DNA of 64,000 nt from Epiperipatus broadwayi (GCA_028023455.1 JAQFVV010012574.1:1700959-1764958); one strand, 5' to 3'. Shown: positions 37,356 to 47,705, numbered from the stretch's first letter. Notes: a model not told the origin generated them from the sequence alone. Translations and numbers: made by a program.

Positions 37356-37467
37356 GCCATTTTTTTTTAAGTGTCATAGCATCAGCCGGGACACAAACCT
37401 GCAACCCGGGTAACTGCCTGCAAGTGCAAGGCAATCGCACTGACCTCTCGACCACCAATGCAAGACA
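37356..37467 (-). mobile_element. tRNA-derived SINE, family S1
   Basis: Minus-strand copy. Poly-T then AAGTGTCATAGCATC is the inverted tail, and TGACCTCTCGACCACCAATG is the inverted A-box head. It is flanked by TAATGAT at 37349-37355 and 37468-37474, with further similarity beyond one mismatch. An intact-looking copy. Confidence 0.85.
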
Positions 37468-37524
37468 TAATGATAGCATTTTACTTGTAATTTTTTGCTA
37501 TACTGATTTAAGCATCTAGAATTA

Positions 37525-37685
37525 ATTGTTAAATTAAGAGCATGCTAATGAGCTCTAAACAAGCTTTTTTTATTATTATGATAAATGCTACTACAAGAGA
37601 AAGCATTCAAATCATCTTTATCTTAGATTGTCCCCATCCCCAGACCGGTTTCGACCTATGGGTCTTTTCAGTGAGGAGTTGGGAA
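37525..37685 (-). mobile_element. HHR-A unit, truncated (A5)
   Basis: It begins with AAGAGCATGCTAATGAGCTC and AGAGAAAGCATTCAAAT, as in the other A units, and includes the hammerhead. The rest of the unit is missing where it meets MITE M1 sequence at about 37686. Confidence 0.65.
37637..37677 (-). ncRNA. Hammerhead motif, family A (A5), best stems but G8 lost
   Basis: Minus strand: stem II GACC-CATA-GGTC is perfect, then GAAA. Stem III ACC/GGT is perfect, then the cleavage C and stem I TCCTCA with TGGGGA (six pairs, one G-U). The core reads CTGAAAA, so the catalytic G8 is changed. The intact stems make this the clearest view of the ancestral fold. Confidence 0.65.
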
Positions 37686-38075
37686 ATGTCTTTAGAAAAA
37701 CTATAATTTTGTTTAAAGTTTTTAAATATATCCAGTATTGGTAATAGCACATAGATTAATATATAATACAACATACTGAGTGATATTTTTCTCTTTTCTT
37801 TTTTACATATTGCTGGTCTGACCAATGACTATACCAGACTGGGAATCAAACTTTGAATTTTTAGATTTGTGAATGTTGAATTTAAGGTATCACTCTAACC
37901 AACATATTAAATTCAGTATTGAATCTAAAGGTTCCAACTTTGAAGAACAAAGGATAATAATATCATTCAAAATATTATGTTGTATTCTAACCTGTGTATT
38001 ATCACCAATAATTGAATATTATGTGACAAATTTAAATAAAATTTGAATTTTTTGTAAAGACATTTAGCAATTAAT
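37686..38075. mobile_element. MITE family M1, copy c (internal expansion, ends eroded)
   Basis: AAATGTCTTTAGAAAAAC at the left and its inverse TTTTTTGTAAAGACATTT at the right match the inner part of M1 termini. AGTATTGGTAATAGCACATAG and GGTCTGACCAATGAC match the M1a interior. It lies directly against the truncated HHR-A unit. Confidence 0.6.
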
Positions 38076-38639
38076 TTTAGATAATAAAAATACAACATAT
38101 AATTACAAATTAATAAAAATTCCTATTTACTAATGATATAGAATTACTGCTTTAATAATCATTTTCATAAAATTGTGAACTTATTAAATTAATGATAAGT
38201 GGTTTCTATTGAGAATAGTCATAAGTAAAAAATTTCATAAAATTTTTAGCAATCACATTAATTTAATTAGTGATCATTATAGTAAAATGGATATTTGAGC
38301 CATAATAACTTAGTATACATTATTTTTAACAGTTAGAGATAATATTTTTGCCCTCTATCTAATAATAAATAGAAATACATTTACTAACTACTATTCGTTA
38401 GCTAGTTTGGCTAGAATCAGTTATTTAAAAAAAAGTCCCGAGACCACTTGGGGGAAAAAATTAAATTCATTTGAATTTCATTTGACCCCCATGATATGGA
38501 TATCTAGATAGAAGTGCCATCTTTATGCCACGAGGCATTTACGGAATCACAGGTCAACTTTTAGCTTTATATCATTCTGATTATCATAACTTTGAACTTT
38601 AAAATCTAATATCACATTAAAACAAAAATTAAGCAAAAT
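38076..38639. other. AT-rich sequence, no gene seen
   Basis: Nothing supported. Confidence 0.45.
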
Positions 38640-38770
38640 CTTTTACACATGTGTATAGGCATGCGTATCGGTTTTTGAGATAGAGCGCATGGCTAAAGGG
38701 AGCTTGAAAGTCTGTGTTCAAATCCCTACATTACATTTAGACTCCAGATGTATAAAATATACTTGTATTT
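38640..38770 (+). mobile_element. SINE family S2, 5'-truncated
   Basis: GTATCGGTTTTTGAGATAGAG, then CTTGAAAGTCTGTGTTCAAATC (B-box region), TACATTACATTTAGACTCC and CTTGTATTT all match the inverted copy at 58630-58985. The hammerhead-like 5' part seen at 47616-47679 is absent. Confidence 0.65.
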
Positions 38771-39084
38771 ATAATATTAAAAAGGTGTTTTTACAAAATC
38801 TGTATAATGTTATTTTTTTACAATGTGATTACTCATTTTTCTGGAGGAGAAAAAAGTTGTTGAATAAATTTAACCATATAATCAGTGATTTCAATTTTTG
38901 AAAAAAAACATAGATCATGATTTTCAATGAATAATACTGAAAAGAAAATCACATTTGCTGTTCCTAATTTCCTTTGGACATAAACTAAAGATTTTATATT
39001 TTGAGATTACATTTTTTGTTATTTATAAAAGAACAAATTTTTTTTTTAAAAAAAATTATTTAAAAATACATGAAATGTGTTAAA
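38771..39084. other. AT-rich sequence, no gene seen
   Basis: Nothing supported. Confidence 0.4.
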
Positions 39085-39487
39085 CCAAAATAAAGAGCCT
39101 GCCAATAGCTTTAACAAGCTTTATTGATAAATGCCACAAGAGAAAGCATTTAAAATCTCTATCTAGAAATTATCCCCAGCCCCAGACCAGTTTCTAGTTA
39201 TTGGCTTTCTTCAGTAAAGCATTAGGATATTTCAGTCACTAGATCCAAATTACCAACTCAAAGCTAGCACTTATCTGATAGTTAACTTTTAAATAGAAAA
39301 TCTAAAATGTTCAGACATCTATATGTCTTTAAATCCAGCTATCTAACTTAAATAACTATATGGGGCTGAGAAATCTTCAGTTATACCATATATTGATAGC
39401 CTGCACAATATAACATGGCTTAAGACTTATGAAGAAAATCATAATAGTAAGTAAAGTAAAGTCCTACATCACATGACATTGTTGAAT
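39085..39487 (-). mobile_element. HHR-A unit (A2), inverted relative to the adjacent dimer
   Basis: Almost a whole unit, from AATAAAGAGCCTGCCAATAGC to the boundary word AAAGTCCTACATCACATGAC near 39460-39477. It is followed immediately by two units in the opposite orientation. Its hammerhead is at 39179-39220 on the minus strand. Confidence 0.75.
39179..39220 (-). ncRNA. Hammerhead motif, family A (A2)
   Basis: Core CTGAAGA (39208-39214, allowed N7), GAAA (39191-39194), stem III ACT/GGT, cleavage C, and stem I GCTTTA with TGGGGC (six pairs, three of them G-U). Stem II AAGC...ACTA keeps only two pairs, so activity is doubtful. Confidence 0.55.
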
Positions 39488-39600
39488 TTGTAAGATATAT
39501 AGGTGTTTGAAATTTTCAGATTTTCTACTTAAAAGTTAGCTATCAGATAAGTGCTAGTTTTGAGTTGGTAATTTGGATTTAGTATCTTAAATATCCTACC

Positions 39601-39642
39601 TCCTCACTGAGGAAAGCTAATAGCTTGAAACTAATCTGGGGA
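39601..39642 (+). ncRNA. Type I hammerhead motif, family A (A3), core complete
   Basis: Stem I TCCTCA (39601-39606), core CTGAGGA (39607-39613), stem II AAGC-TAATA-GCTT (39614-39626, four perfect pairs), GAAA (39627-39630), stem III ACT/AAT with one mismatch, cleavage triplet ATC (C17 at 39636), then TGGGGA closing stem I. All core residues are kept. Confidence 0.65.
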
Positions 39643-40014
39643 TAATTTCTAGATAGAGATTTTAAATGCTTTCTCTTGCGGCATTTATCAATAAAGCTTG
39701 TTAGAGCTATTAGCATGCTCTTTATTTTACTTTATAATTACAAGCTTATCAAATTAAGTCACATGATGTATGACTTTATTTTATTTACTATTATAGTTTT
39801 GCTCTTAAGTCTTAAGCAATATTATACTGCTAAATCTATTAATATATGGCATGGTTGAAGATTTTTCAGCCCCATATAACTAGGTAAGTTAGATAGCTGG
39901 ATTTGAAGATATATAGGTGTCTAAAAATTTCAGATTTTCTACTTAAAAGTTAACTAGCAGATAAGTGATGGCTTTGAATTGGTAATTTGAATCTAGTGTC
40001 TGAAATATTCTAGC

Positions 40015-40054
40015 ACTTCACTGAGAATGTAAATAGCTAGAAACCAGCCTGGGG
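40015..40054 (+). ncRNA. Hammerhead motif, family A (A4), decayed
   Basis: CTGAGAA (G8 to A), a degraded stem II, GAAA at 40040-40043, then CCAGCC-TGGGG with the cleavage triplet changed to GCC. It lies 414 bases after the A3 core. Expected inactive. Confidence 0.55.
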
Positions 40055-40215
40055 CTGAGGATAATTTCAAGATAGAGCTTTTAAATGCTTTCTCTTGTGG
40101 CATTTATCGATAAAGCTTGTTAGAGCTATTAACATGCTCTTTATTTTAGTTTATAATTACAAGCTTATCAAATTAAATCACATGATATATGACTTTATTT
40201 TATTTACTATGTAAT

Positions 40216-41560
40216 GTGTTATTTTTTTTATATATTAGATTTAATGTAAATTTGAGATTGGCAATATGGTATATAAAGATCCTCAAGGATTTTCAATCTT
40301 TTAAATTGATTACCAGTAACATTGTAAAATCATTTTTTATAACTTAGTGGTATTGTCTGATGTAAAATGGTCAACTTCATTTACATCACATCAAACAATA
40401 ATTTACACTTTAGATTATATGTGTCAATCTGCCATATTAACCATTAATATAATGTTTATTTGATGGATCCTAATAATTTTATATATTTTGCTATTATTAT
40501 AACCATCATGGACAGCATATATTAAAAATAAAAAGACAACATATTCAAAAGAAATAGTCAAGAATGACTTAACACATACTTATACTCCCACAAATTCTTA
40601 TTCAAGAAAATTATGAACAAAAATTGACAATATACAATTTTTTTCAATTAACATAGCCTGAACTTTAATTGAGATTACTTTTCTAAAAAAGCATGGATTC
40701 TTGAAGTAATTATAGATTAATGAACCATTTGCCCATATAAACTTCTATATTCTTTCTATTTGGCTCCACTTTTGTTGGTTATGGACAACATATAGTTATA
40801 ATGTACAATAGTTTGTGTAATTTAAAATTTTCTTTATACATATATCAGTATTTGCCCATAATATGTTATCGTTGAAAATTTTGGTACATAATATCTCAAC
40901 GAAATATAATATGGAAAATAACTATACAGAAAAACATATATGAGATACATTTAAAATCTGAATGAAGTTTGCAATTTTACCGAGTGCACTTTTGACTAAA
41001 TAACACTAGTCATAGCATCTGACAGAGGGAAGAAGATTGCTGGTTTTATTAGGAAAACATGTATGGGTGATTAGCATAATTGAATAGCTAATTATTTGCT
41101 TAAGTAGGCCACTTTGTGAGAGGGAAATGTAGGAGTCTTTATTTTAATAGCGTTTTTATCTCTCACGATATGCCAGGCCTCTTTAATTTACACTTGGCAT
41201 CGTTGTGCTCTAGGTTTATAATCATGGCAAACATTTAAAAAAAATAAAAAGAAGTAATTTTAATTCCAAATTGGATGAACAATTTGGATTTATTTATTAA
41301 ATGCTTTTTAAGCAATATAAATGTGATGTGATTCCTAAAAAATATAACACAGGGAAACATTTCAACATTATTCATAAAAACTTTAATACAAATTGTGCTA
41401 AAAATTGTATAATTAAAAAAAAAATGTCAGCTGAAACTCAAAGCATTTCAAGCCATCAATTGCCTTTTTTTAAATTGTTTGTTATCAAAAAGAAAGAAAC
41501 TTTTTCTATAATCTATAATCTTTAATCTTAATTTTTTCTAGATTGTGAATTAGTAAAATA
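40216..41560. other. AT-rich sequence with an imperfect palindrome
   Basis: At 40230-40445 an imperfect inverted repeat (GAGATTGGCAATATGG against CCATATT..GGCAGATTG-type ends, with inner TGTCTGATGTAAA against TTTACATCACATCA) may be a decayed MITE. The stretch 41085-41240 is slightly richer in G+C but has no recognisable frame. Confidence 0.45.
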
Positions 41561-41910
41561 AACCATTAAACATCAAATGACCACTATTTCCTACGCTTCC
41601 ACAAGCTGTTAAAACAGTAAGCAACTCTTCATACAAAAGTGCCACCCACTGCAAGTATTAGTAATCAATGGATGCAAGAAGGTTTGTGCATAAAATTCTC
41701 ATCTAGTGCCTACTCATCCAATATCCCCAGACTAGTTTCTAGCTTGTGGCTTTCATCATTGATGAGGCTTGATCCTGGGATCACTACATTTACATCTTAG
41801 AATCTAATGCACCCCTCCAGCAGGCACCTTTTTAGTTAACTATAAAGCTAGGAGTCCAAAATGGTAACAATTTAGTCCAAGGTCACTACTATAGGAAGAG
41901 TTTTTGCTAA
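41561..41910 (-). mobile_element. HHR-B single unit (B3)
   Basis: It starts with AACCATTAAACATCA and runs through AAGCTGTTAAAACAG, CAATGGATGCAAGAAGGTTT and the hammerhead, to CTAATGCACCCCTCCAGCAG. These blocks are shared with the tandem copies at 42549-43186. Confidence 0.7.
41716..41775 (-). ncRNA. Hammerhead motif, family B (B3), C3 lost
   Basis: Minus strand ATGATGA (41753-41759) replaces CTGATGA. GAAA, stem III ACT/AGT, the cleavage C and TGGGGATATTGGAT are intact. Loss of C3 should abolish cleavage. Confidence 0.55.
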
Positions 41911-42548
41911 ATTTTAAAATAAACCATGTTATTATCTTCCAAATCACTTTCTGATAACTATCAAAATAGAAATGAAATAAGAACAGCAATAAATATAATC
42001 CAATTATTAGTAAGAACAGTTAATATGAAAAATTGAAATCACTGCGCATGAGGGTTGAAAAAGGATATAGTTAAATGCATTTTTCTTTTCTTTTTTTTTT
42101 TACCAATTAGATCAGTCCACCAATATAGTGGATATTCCCCAAATTTTCTTTTAATGTAAAGATAATATTTTACAATTTAGAATTCCTCAAAATTCTATCT
42201 CTACAGAGAGAACAAAAAGTAATCACACTTTTTTAAAATCTTAAAAAATGGAAAAAAAGAGATAATACTAGAAAAGCTGACCACAATTCCAAATGACAGC
42301 ATTACAGCAATAAAAGCACAAACATGGACTTATCACATTATATAAAAATAAAACCATTCATTGCATCATTTCATTGTATTGTTCATCAAAAAAATGCTAT
42401 GCACAAAATTAATACTTTTTAAACAAACAACACAAAGAGTGATGAAAATTGTAATTTAATCAAAGCAACATTGATTATTCAAAGAGAATGTGAAATGTGG
42501 TGATCTTCTTATTCACATGGAAGGGCGACAGACTTAGTAGAGGAAAAG
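41911..42548. other. AT-rich sequence, no gene seen
   Basis: Nothing supported. Confidence 0.45.
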
Positions 42549-42692
42549 TATCACATGATCACCATTTATTATGCTTGCTCAAGCTGTTAAAACAGGCAAA
42601 ACTCTCCAAACAGTAGTGCCATTCAGTGCAAGCCAGAGTAGTAAATGGATGCAAAAAAATGTATGCATAAAATCACTATCTCGTGTCTACTC

Positions 42693-42752
42693 ATCCAATA
42701 TCCCCAGACTAGTTTCCAGATTGTGGCTTTCATCAGTGAGAAGCCTTGGACC
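42693..42752 (-). ncRNA. Type I hammerhead motif, family B (B4), core complete
   Basis: Minus strand: outer stem I GTCCAA with TTGGAT (six pairs), internal loop GGC/TA, inner stem I TTCTCA with TGGGGA (six pairs, two G-U). Core CTGATGA (42730-42736), GAAA (42713-42716), stem III ACT/AGT with no loop, cleavage triplet GTC. Stem II AAGCCACAATCTG is poorly paired in this copy, its main weakness. Confidence 0.65.
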
Positions 42753-43140
42753 TGAGAGCACTGCATGTAGATCTTAGGTTCTAATGCTCCAAGCCTTCAG
42801 CAGACACATTTTTTCTCTACCTAACTAAAAAACCATAAGTCTAAAACTGAAAACATAATATTTTCAATCCAAATTCATTACCTTATAGTCATATAGGTCT
42901 GAACTCAGTTCAGTACCCATACATTTTGGTATCTTTGGTTCTTTAATAACCATAGCCACCACTATTCTATAAGGCAGGATTGGTATTAAACCACTAAACA
43001 TCATATGATCACCATTTCTTATGCTTGCTCAAGCTGTTAAAACATGAAAAATTCTCCATACAGTAGTGCCACTCAGTGCAAGTCAGAGTAATCAATGGGT
43101 GCAAGAAGGTTTGTGCATAAACTCCCTATCTAATACCTAC

Positions 43141-43185
43141 TCATCTAATATCCCCAAACTAGTTTCCAGCTTGTGACTTTCCTAA
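43141..43185 (-). ncRNA. Truncated hammerhead, family B (B5)
   Basis: Stem I 3' strand, stem III ACT/AGT, GAAA and stem II are present on the minus strand, but the CTGATGA core is replaced by unrelated bases at the junction with B6. Non-functional. Confidence 0.5.
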
Positions 43186-43186
43186 G

Positions 43187-43372
43187 ATCTAGGTGCAGTG
43201 CTCTCAGTCCCAAGGCTCCTAACTGATGAAAGCCACAAACTGGAAACTAGTCTGGGGATATTAAATGAGTATGCACTAGATAGGAATTTTATGCACAAAC
43301 CTTCTTGCATCCATTGATTATTCTGGGTTGCACTGAATGGCATTATTGTATGGAGAATTTTATCTGCTTTAG
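43187..43372 (+). mobile_element. HHR-B unit (B6), inverted against B5
   Basis: It runs from AGATCTAGGTGCAGTGCTCTCAG through the hammerhead to TTCTTGCATCCATTGATT and TATGGAGAATTTTATCTG. It is head-to-head with B5, so 42986-43372 is a palindrome like 34225-34690. Confidence 0.7.
43207..43266 (+). ncRNA. Type I hammerhead motif, family B (B6), core complete
   Basis: Core CTGATGA (43223-43229), stem II AAGC...ACTG (weakened), GAAA (43243-43246), stem III ACT/AGT, GTC, then TGGGGATATT. Inner stem I CTCCTAA has one mismatch. Confidence 0.6.
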
Positions 43373-44306
43373 AGGAAAAATAATTGAGAGATTTTTAAAT
43401 GTATTACTTCTGATGAATCACATTCTCATATCCAGAAGTGAATCATGCTTACAGTTCAAAACAAAACATATTTACTGGATTTCTTACTGATTTATTGGCA
43501 AAATTTAATGAATTAAATCTAAGACAGAAATCATCATACTGCTAAATGAGAAAACAGTTCATTTATTTGAAGCTTAATGGCTCTCCAGAAATCGCAACAA
43601 GCAAAAATTAATTTAGTACATTTTCCAAATTTGAAAATATTGATGAAATTTTTACTAACTGTAATGTTCTTTCTGCTTATTTTGTATAGTATTCTAACAC
43701 ATTCCTAGAAGTGTTTAGTAATATATTTCAAAATTTTTTAAATTGAATTTAATAATATTTTTCATAAATCTCTACAGATAAAAATGTATCTGCTAAAAAT
43801 GCAATTTAATTTGGAACTGGAAAATTATAAACATAAAATTGATATAATTTTTAAGATCACATCAGAATGATAATATATTCTAAAAAAATTAGCTTGATAA
43901 AAATACCTATCCTTCATGAAAAAAAAAATTGCTCTATATTCTATGTTTTGAAATGTTCACGTGAATTTCTATTTGCAAATATGAAGGATTTAAAATGTAG
44001 GTACCAATTAGGGCTTATTAAATCACATTTAATTCACTATATATGACTTGGAAAATCCATCTATATAATAGATTATAATACATTAGATGAAGATTTGAAA
44101 TATCAAGTATACCATTAATAGGGTTTATTTTCTTAAGCACTTAAGTTTGCAAATGGAATTTTACATTAGTAAATTCATTCAAAATAAATATGTATTGAAT
44201 GTACTTTATGTTCACAAATTTTTCATTCAGAAAAATTAAGATAAAGCACCCTTCTTGTGAAAAGATTGCTCATCCCTATATAAATTATTAATACAATAAA
44301 AATAAT
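43373..44306. other. AT-rich sequence, no gene seen
   Basis: Nothing supported. Confidence 0.45.
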
Positions 44307-44858
44307 TGTTACTTACAAATAATCCTGGAATTCAAGGTTTGCAGCCATGTTTTTTTAATTATACATTTTCAGGGGCATAAATATACCATAATCCTAACGA
44401 ATATGATTTAACTTGTTAATATTAAAAAATATTAATAAATCGATTACAAATTCCTGTTAACTTTTAAAAAATAGCAATAAATGTATCATAAATACCATTC
44501 ACAGAAATAACACAAAACTACGACAATAAATTTTAAATAAAATAAATTTAATAATTCAAATTGCAGTAAATATAATTTTGACATGAATGTTTTTTAAAGA
44601 ACAAGAAGTGACTAACAGATTATTCATGTCAGTGGCCTGAAACCCCTAATAGCCTGCAAAATCACCACAAATGTATCTTCTTGTTTATGCATGCTATTTT
44701 TTAAAGTTAATAGAAATTTATAATCGATTTATTGATATTTTTTAATATTAACAAGTAAAACATATTCATTAGAGTTAAAGGATAATTATGGTCATGGAAT
44801 TGTATAATTAAAAAAACATGCCTGCCAATCTTGGCTTCTGGGATTAGTCATAAGTACC
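44307..44858. mobile_element. MITE-like element, inverted repeats about 185 bp
   Basis: Left arm 44307-44495 and right arm about 44690-44858 are inverted copies. Landmarks are CATGTTTTTTTAATTATACA, ACTTGTTAATATTAAAAAAT and AATAAATCGATTA with their inverses. The spacer is about 195 bp with no open frame. AAATAAT at 44300-44306 and 44859-44865 is a candidate 7-bp target duplication. Confidence 0.75.
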
Positions 44859-46575
44859 AAATAATCTTATTGCATACTGCAATATTTAGGAGCTTTATTT
44901 TAATTATACCAAATAACTGCCTTTGTTTTTCTATATTCTTCAAGATTTATATCATTTGATATATATGTGAGGAAATTAAGAAGACAGACAACAAAGAATT
45001 CACCACAGACTGGCTACTGGTAAAAATAGTTTAAGTTTTTCATTCCTTGATCTACTCTGTAGATAAAATTAATTAGATGCTAATTTTTTAGTCCAATCAA
45101 TAACTAGATTGGCTATTGAAACTGCATTAAAAGACATTGAAGTCTGCTCATAACCTGAAATATGTCAATGTTTCTTCCAGCTTGAATTTGAATCCTGTGA
45201 TCTGAGTTTGATAGACAGATGTAATAATTACAGTATTATGGGCCCTTTTTTAACATTTGTATCACGCCATTAAAAAATCAATTCAAAATTTCCGGATATG
45301 AAATTTGTTATCAGTCGAGTGTGAACAATATCTTTTTTATAATCTTAAGGCATATCAGTTTGAATTTCATAAGTGTTTTATTAAAATAATATGTTGAATT
45401 TTTTTTTGAAGTTACAGTTAAAAAATAATAAAACGACTTAGCATATAAAATATATACTTTATCTGTGCATAAGTAAATAAATAAATTATTTTTAAAAAAA
45501 CAACAACATATAAATAAGTAAAGAAAATAATAATTTAATAATCTTGTTCAATAGTTTAATGTTTTAATAATGAAATCCAAAGATGGAGAAAACGTATTAC
45601 TAACACAAGTCCGAAAAAATTAGGCTACATTTCTAAAAGTAGTAGTATGTTTTTTTGTATATAAAAATACAAGTAACCCCTTAGTAATAAAGATTAAAGG
45701 TCCAACTTTAAAAAAAAAAAATAGAGATAAGAATGATATGTTATCAAAATCACCTCATTTATATAATACTGAGCGGAATGAATTGCATCAGAAAAAATAC
45801 ATATATATTTTTGCGCATTAACATTTTATTTTCATATATGTTACTTTACATGCAAACAGAACAAACTAAAGTATAGCATATAATAATTCAGTTTTAGCAA
45901 TCGTTAGCGGAAAATTAAATAATCACACCTTTTATTTTGCTTAGGCTAGTAATTAAACTAAACAATGTTAGTATTAAATCTCAAGAGTCCACGGATAAGA
46001 TAATCGTAGATTTCAAGCAATAATAATGAAAGGAGATGTAAAAAGATAACAAACGTTTCGAAATTACACTATCTTATATAATTTTCTAGAAAAATTCCAA
46101 TTGTTTTAAATGTTTAATAATTCAACATAAAATCAGATTTATACAATTAAAAATAGCAAAGAATAATAGAATATCTTATTGCTTGAGCACCGGAAGTATC
46201 AGAACTGATTCACTATTTTACCACTGTATTATTAATTGTGAAGGGCAAAAACTAATTTATAAATATTTATTTCGCCTTAAAAATATAAAGCTAGTAGAAG
46301 AAATCCTTTTTTGAGCACAGGACGTCTTGGATAATACTCATTAATTTTCATAAATACCGTATTTAGTACAATGTATACCAAAAAAAAAAAATCATACAAA
46401 TTTTGTATAACTAATTATTACACTCTTATGATCATGAATTAAGTGCATTATACACGTGATCTAAAGTAATAAAAAAAAAATCTAAAAATATATTACAAAA
46501 GGCATAATAAATAAATAAATAAAATTCAAATAATTATAGTTACTTTTTTTTATTTATTTAATTATAAAGTTAGAT
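44859..46575. other. AT-rich sequence, no gene seen
   Basis: Nothing supported. Confidence 0.45.
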
Positions 46576-46675
46576 GCTGGAAGGGATACATGGTGTAAGA
46601 GTTATCACATTTGCCTACCATTTCTGTGACTTAGGGTTTGAATCCTAGCAAAAAATATCTTTTTTTTTTTAGGTA
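46576..46675 (+). mobile_element. Probable tRNA-derived SINE, family S4
   Basis: A tRNA-like head (GGTGTAAGAGTTATCAC), then TTTGCCTACCATTTCTGTGA and the B-box GGGTTTGAATCC, followed by CTAGCAAAAAAT and a poly-T stretch. It resembles a common invertebrate SINE head. No target duplication confirmed. Confidence 0.55.
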
Positions 46676-47494
46676 GCTGAAGTTTTTTAAGAAAATGTCA
46701 TGTTTTCTCAGAAGTGTACAGCTTAGGCAATTTAATATTCATCTAACTATTGGTCAACAAATGGTATCTAGTTACTTCTAGTTATGGAGAAAAATAAGAA
46801 GGAAAAAGTTCAGTTTTCAACAACTACTAATACAAATACCTCCATCTAAAATTAATTTTAATCACTATATCCGGCTAAACATTTAAAAAGACAATATATA
46901 TATATATAACCAGATATTAATATGTGGCAAAGTTTAGGTATAGAAAAAATAACAAGAATACTCATAAATGAGATGAACGGATAGAATAATAAATCCATAA
47001 AATTTTACACATTATTGAATGGAAAAATAAGAAATGGAGAATGTGAATGGAATCATTGGAAGTCATAATTAATATGATGGATTCTAACAATAATTGCAAA
47101 TGATTCTATAGAGACTGGACCCAATAAATTACTCTCAAAGCAATTATAGAGCAAAAAAAGTTTCAAAAACCCAAACCTTTACCAATTCAGTCAATAAAAT
47201 AATTATGATCAAGGTTATTGTCAAGGTAAATTAAAATAGTACAATCAAACTAAGAAGATGGTAAACATAGAATGTTTAAAAGACCACATCAGAATTGCAC
47301 CTAAACACATATATTGTTTAAATCACATTCAATTTCACTTCTACACAAACACAGAAAAGAGTGCTGAATAAAGTTGATGAAATATGTATATTTTATAATG
47401 TGAATGATCAATATAAATGATAAATATGATTAATATGTTTCAAAAAGAGTATCACTACATAAATCTGATATATGAATTTTTTCTACAGTACAGG
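46676..47494. other. AT-rich sequence, no gene seen
   Basis: A TA microsatellite near 46893-46906. Nothing else supported. Confidence 0.45.
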
Positions 47495-47705
47495 CTTTTT
47501 TTTCATACCTGCTCTCCAATATGTAATATATAGGGGGTTTGAACTCAGACTTTCACATGACCCTCAACTATCCATGATATCTCATACTGCTAACACATGT
47601 GATCACATGCACATTGAAAAGATAAATAATCACCAATAATGCGTATTTCGTGCTAAACCATCACTCGTCAGTTGCTCCCGATTATCATCTCCACACATAA
47701 AACAA
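47495..47705 (-). mobile_element. SINE family S2, with a 5' hammerhead-like module
   Basis: On the minus strand the order is: hammerhead-like module (47616-47679); a linker GATTATTTATCTTTTCAATG; a tRNA-like domain ending in the B-box region GAAAGTCTGAGTTCAAACCC; a short tail; and an A-rich end (poly-T at 47496-47503 on the plus strand). The same linker and 3' part recur at 58630-58985 and partly at 38640-38770. A ribozyme-plus-Pol-III-promoter design is known from the schistosome Sm-alpha family; a relationship is not implied. Confidence 0.6.
47616..47679 (-). ncRNA. Hammerhead-like motif, family C, CUGANGA core present
   Basis: Minus strand: CTGACGA (47665-47671), stem II GTGAT-GGTTT-AGCAC (47650-47664, four of five pairs), GAAA (47646-47649), then a stem III region starting ATA and ending TAT. 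Stem I (AGCAA against TTATC-type) is weak, and the expected UH cleavage position does not line up cleanly. A hammerhead-derived fold is likely, activity uncertain. Confidence 0.45.

Larger units (their letters stand above)
39488..40215 (+). mobile_element. HHR-A direct tandem dimer (A3-A4), period 414-419 bp
   Basis: Two head-to-tail units. The CAGATTTTCTACTTAAAAGT block recurs at 39517 and 39931 (414 apart). The hammerhead core recurs at 39607 and 40021 (414), and AAATGCTTTCTCTTG recurs with spacing 419. The two units share a single junction, AAGTCACATGATGTATGACT, followed directly by TTATTTTATTTACTA. The same boundary closes the second unit near 40190-40213. The first unit lacks its first part. 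No coding frame. This one-junction head-to-tail dimer is what reverse transcription of a circular or multimeric RNA would leave. Confidence 0.8.
42549..43186 (-). mobile_element. HHR-B direct tandem dimer (B4-B5), period 450 bp
   Basis: ATGATCACCATTT recurs at 42555 and 43005 (450 apart), and the CATCNAATATCCCC block at 42692 and 43142 (450 apart). One complete 450-bp unit (B4, 42549-about 42985) is followed head-to-tail by a second unit (B5) cut off inside stem II of its hammerhead at about 43186, where an inverted unit (B6) begins. Single junction, no coding frame. Confidence 0.8.

Noticed and set aside
39488-40215. Interpreting the HHR-A dimer as an LTR retrotransposon remnant
   Set aside because: There is no primer-binding site, polypurine tract or gag/pol residue between the repeats; the units abut with a single junction.
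34225-43372. Possible CRISPR-like array from recurring direct repeats
   Set aside because: Repeats are hundreds of bases long, occur in both orientations, and lie in a eukaryotic genome; they are mobile elements.
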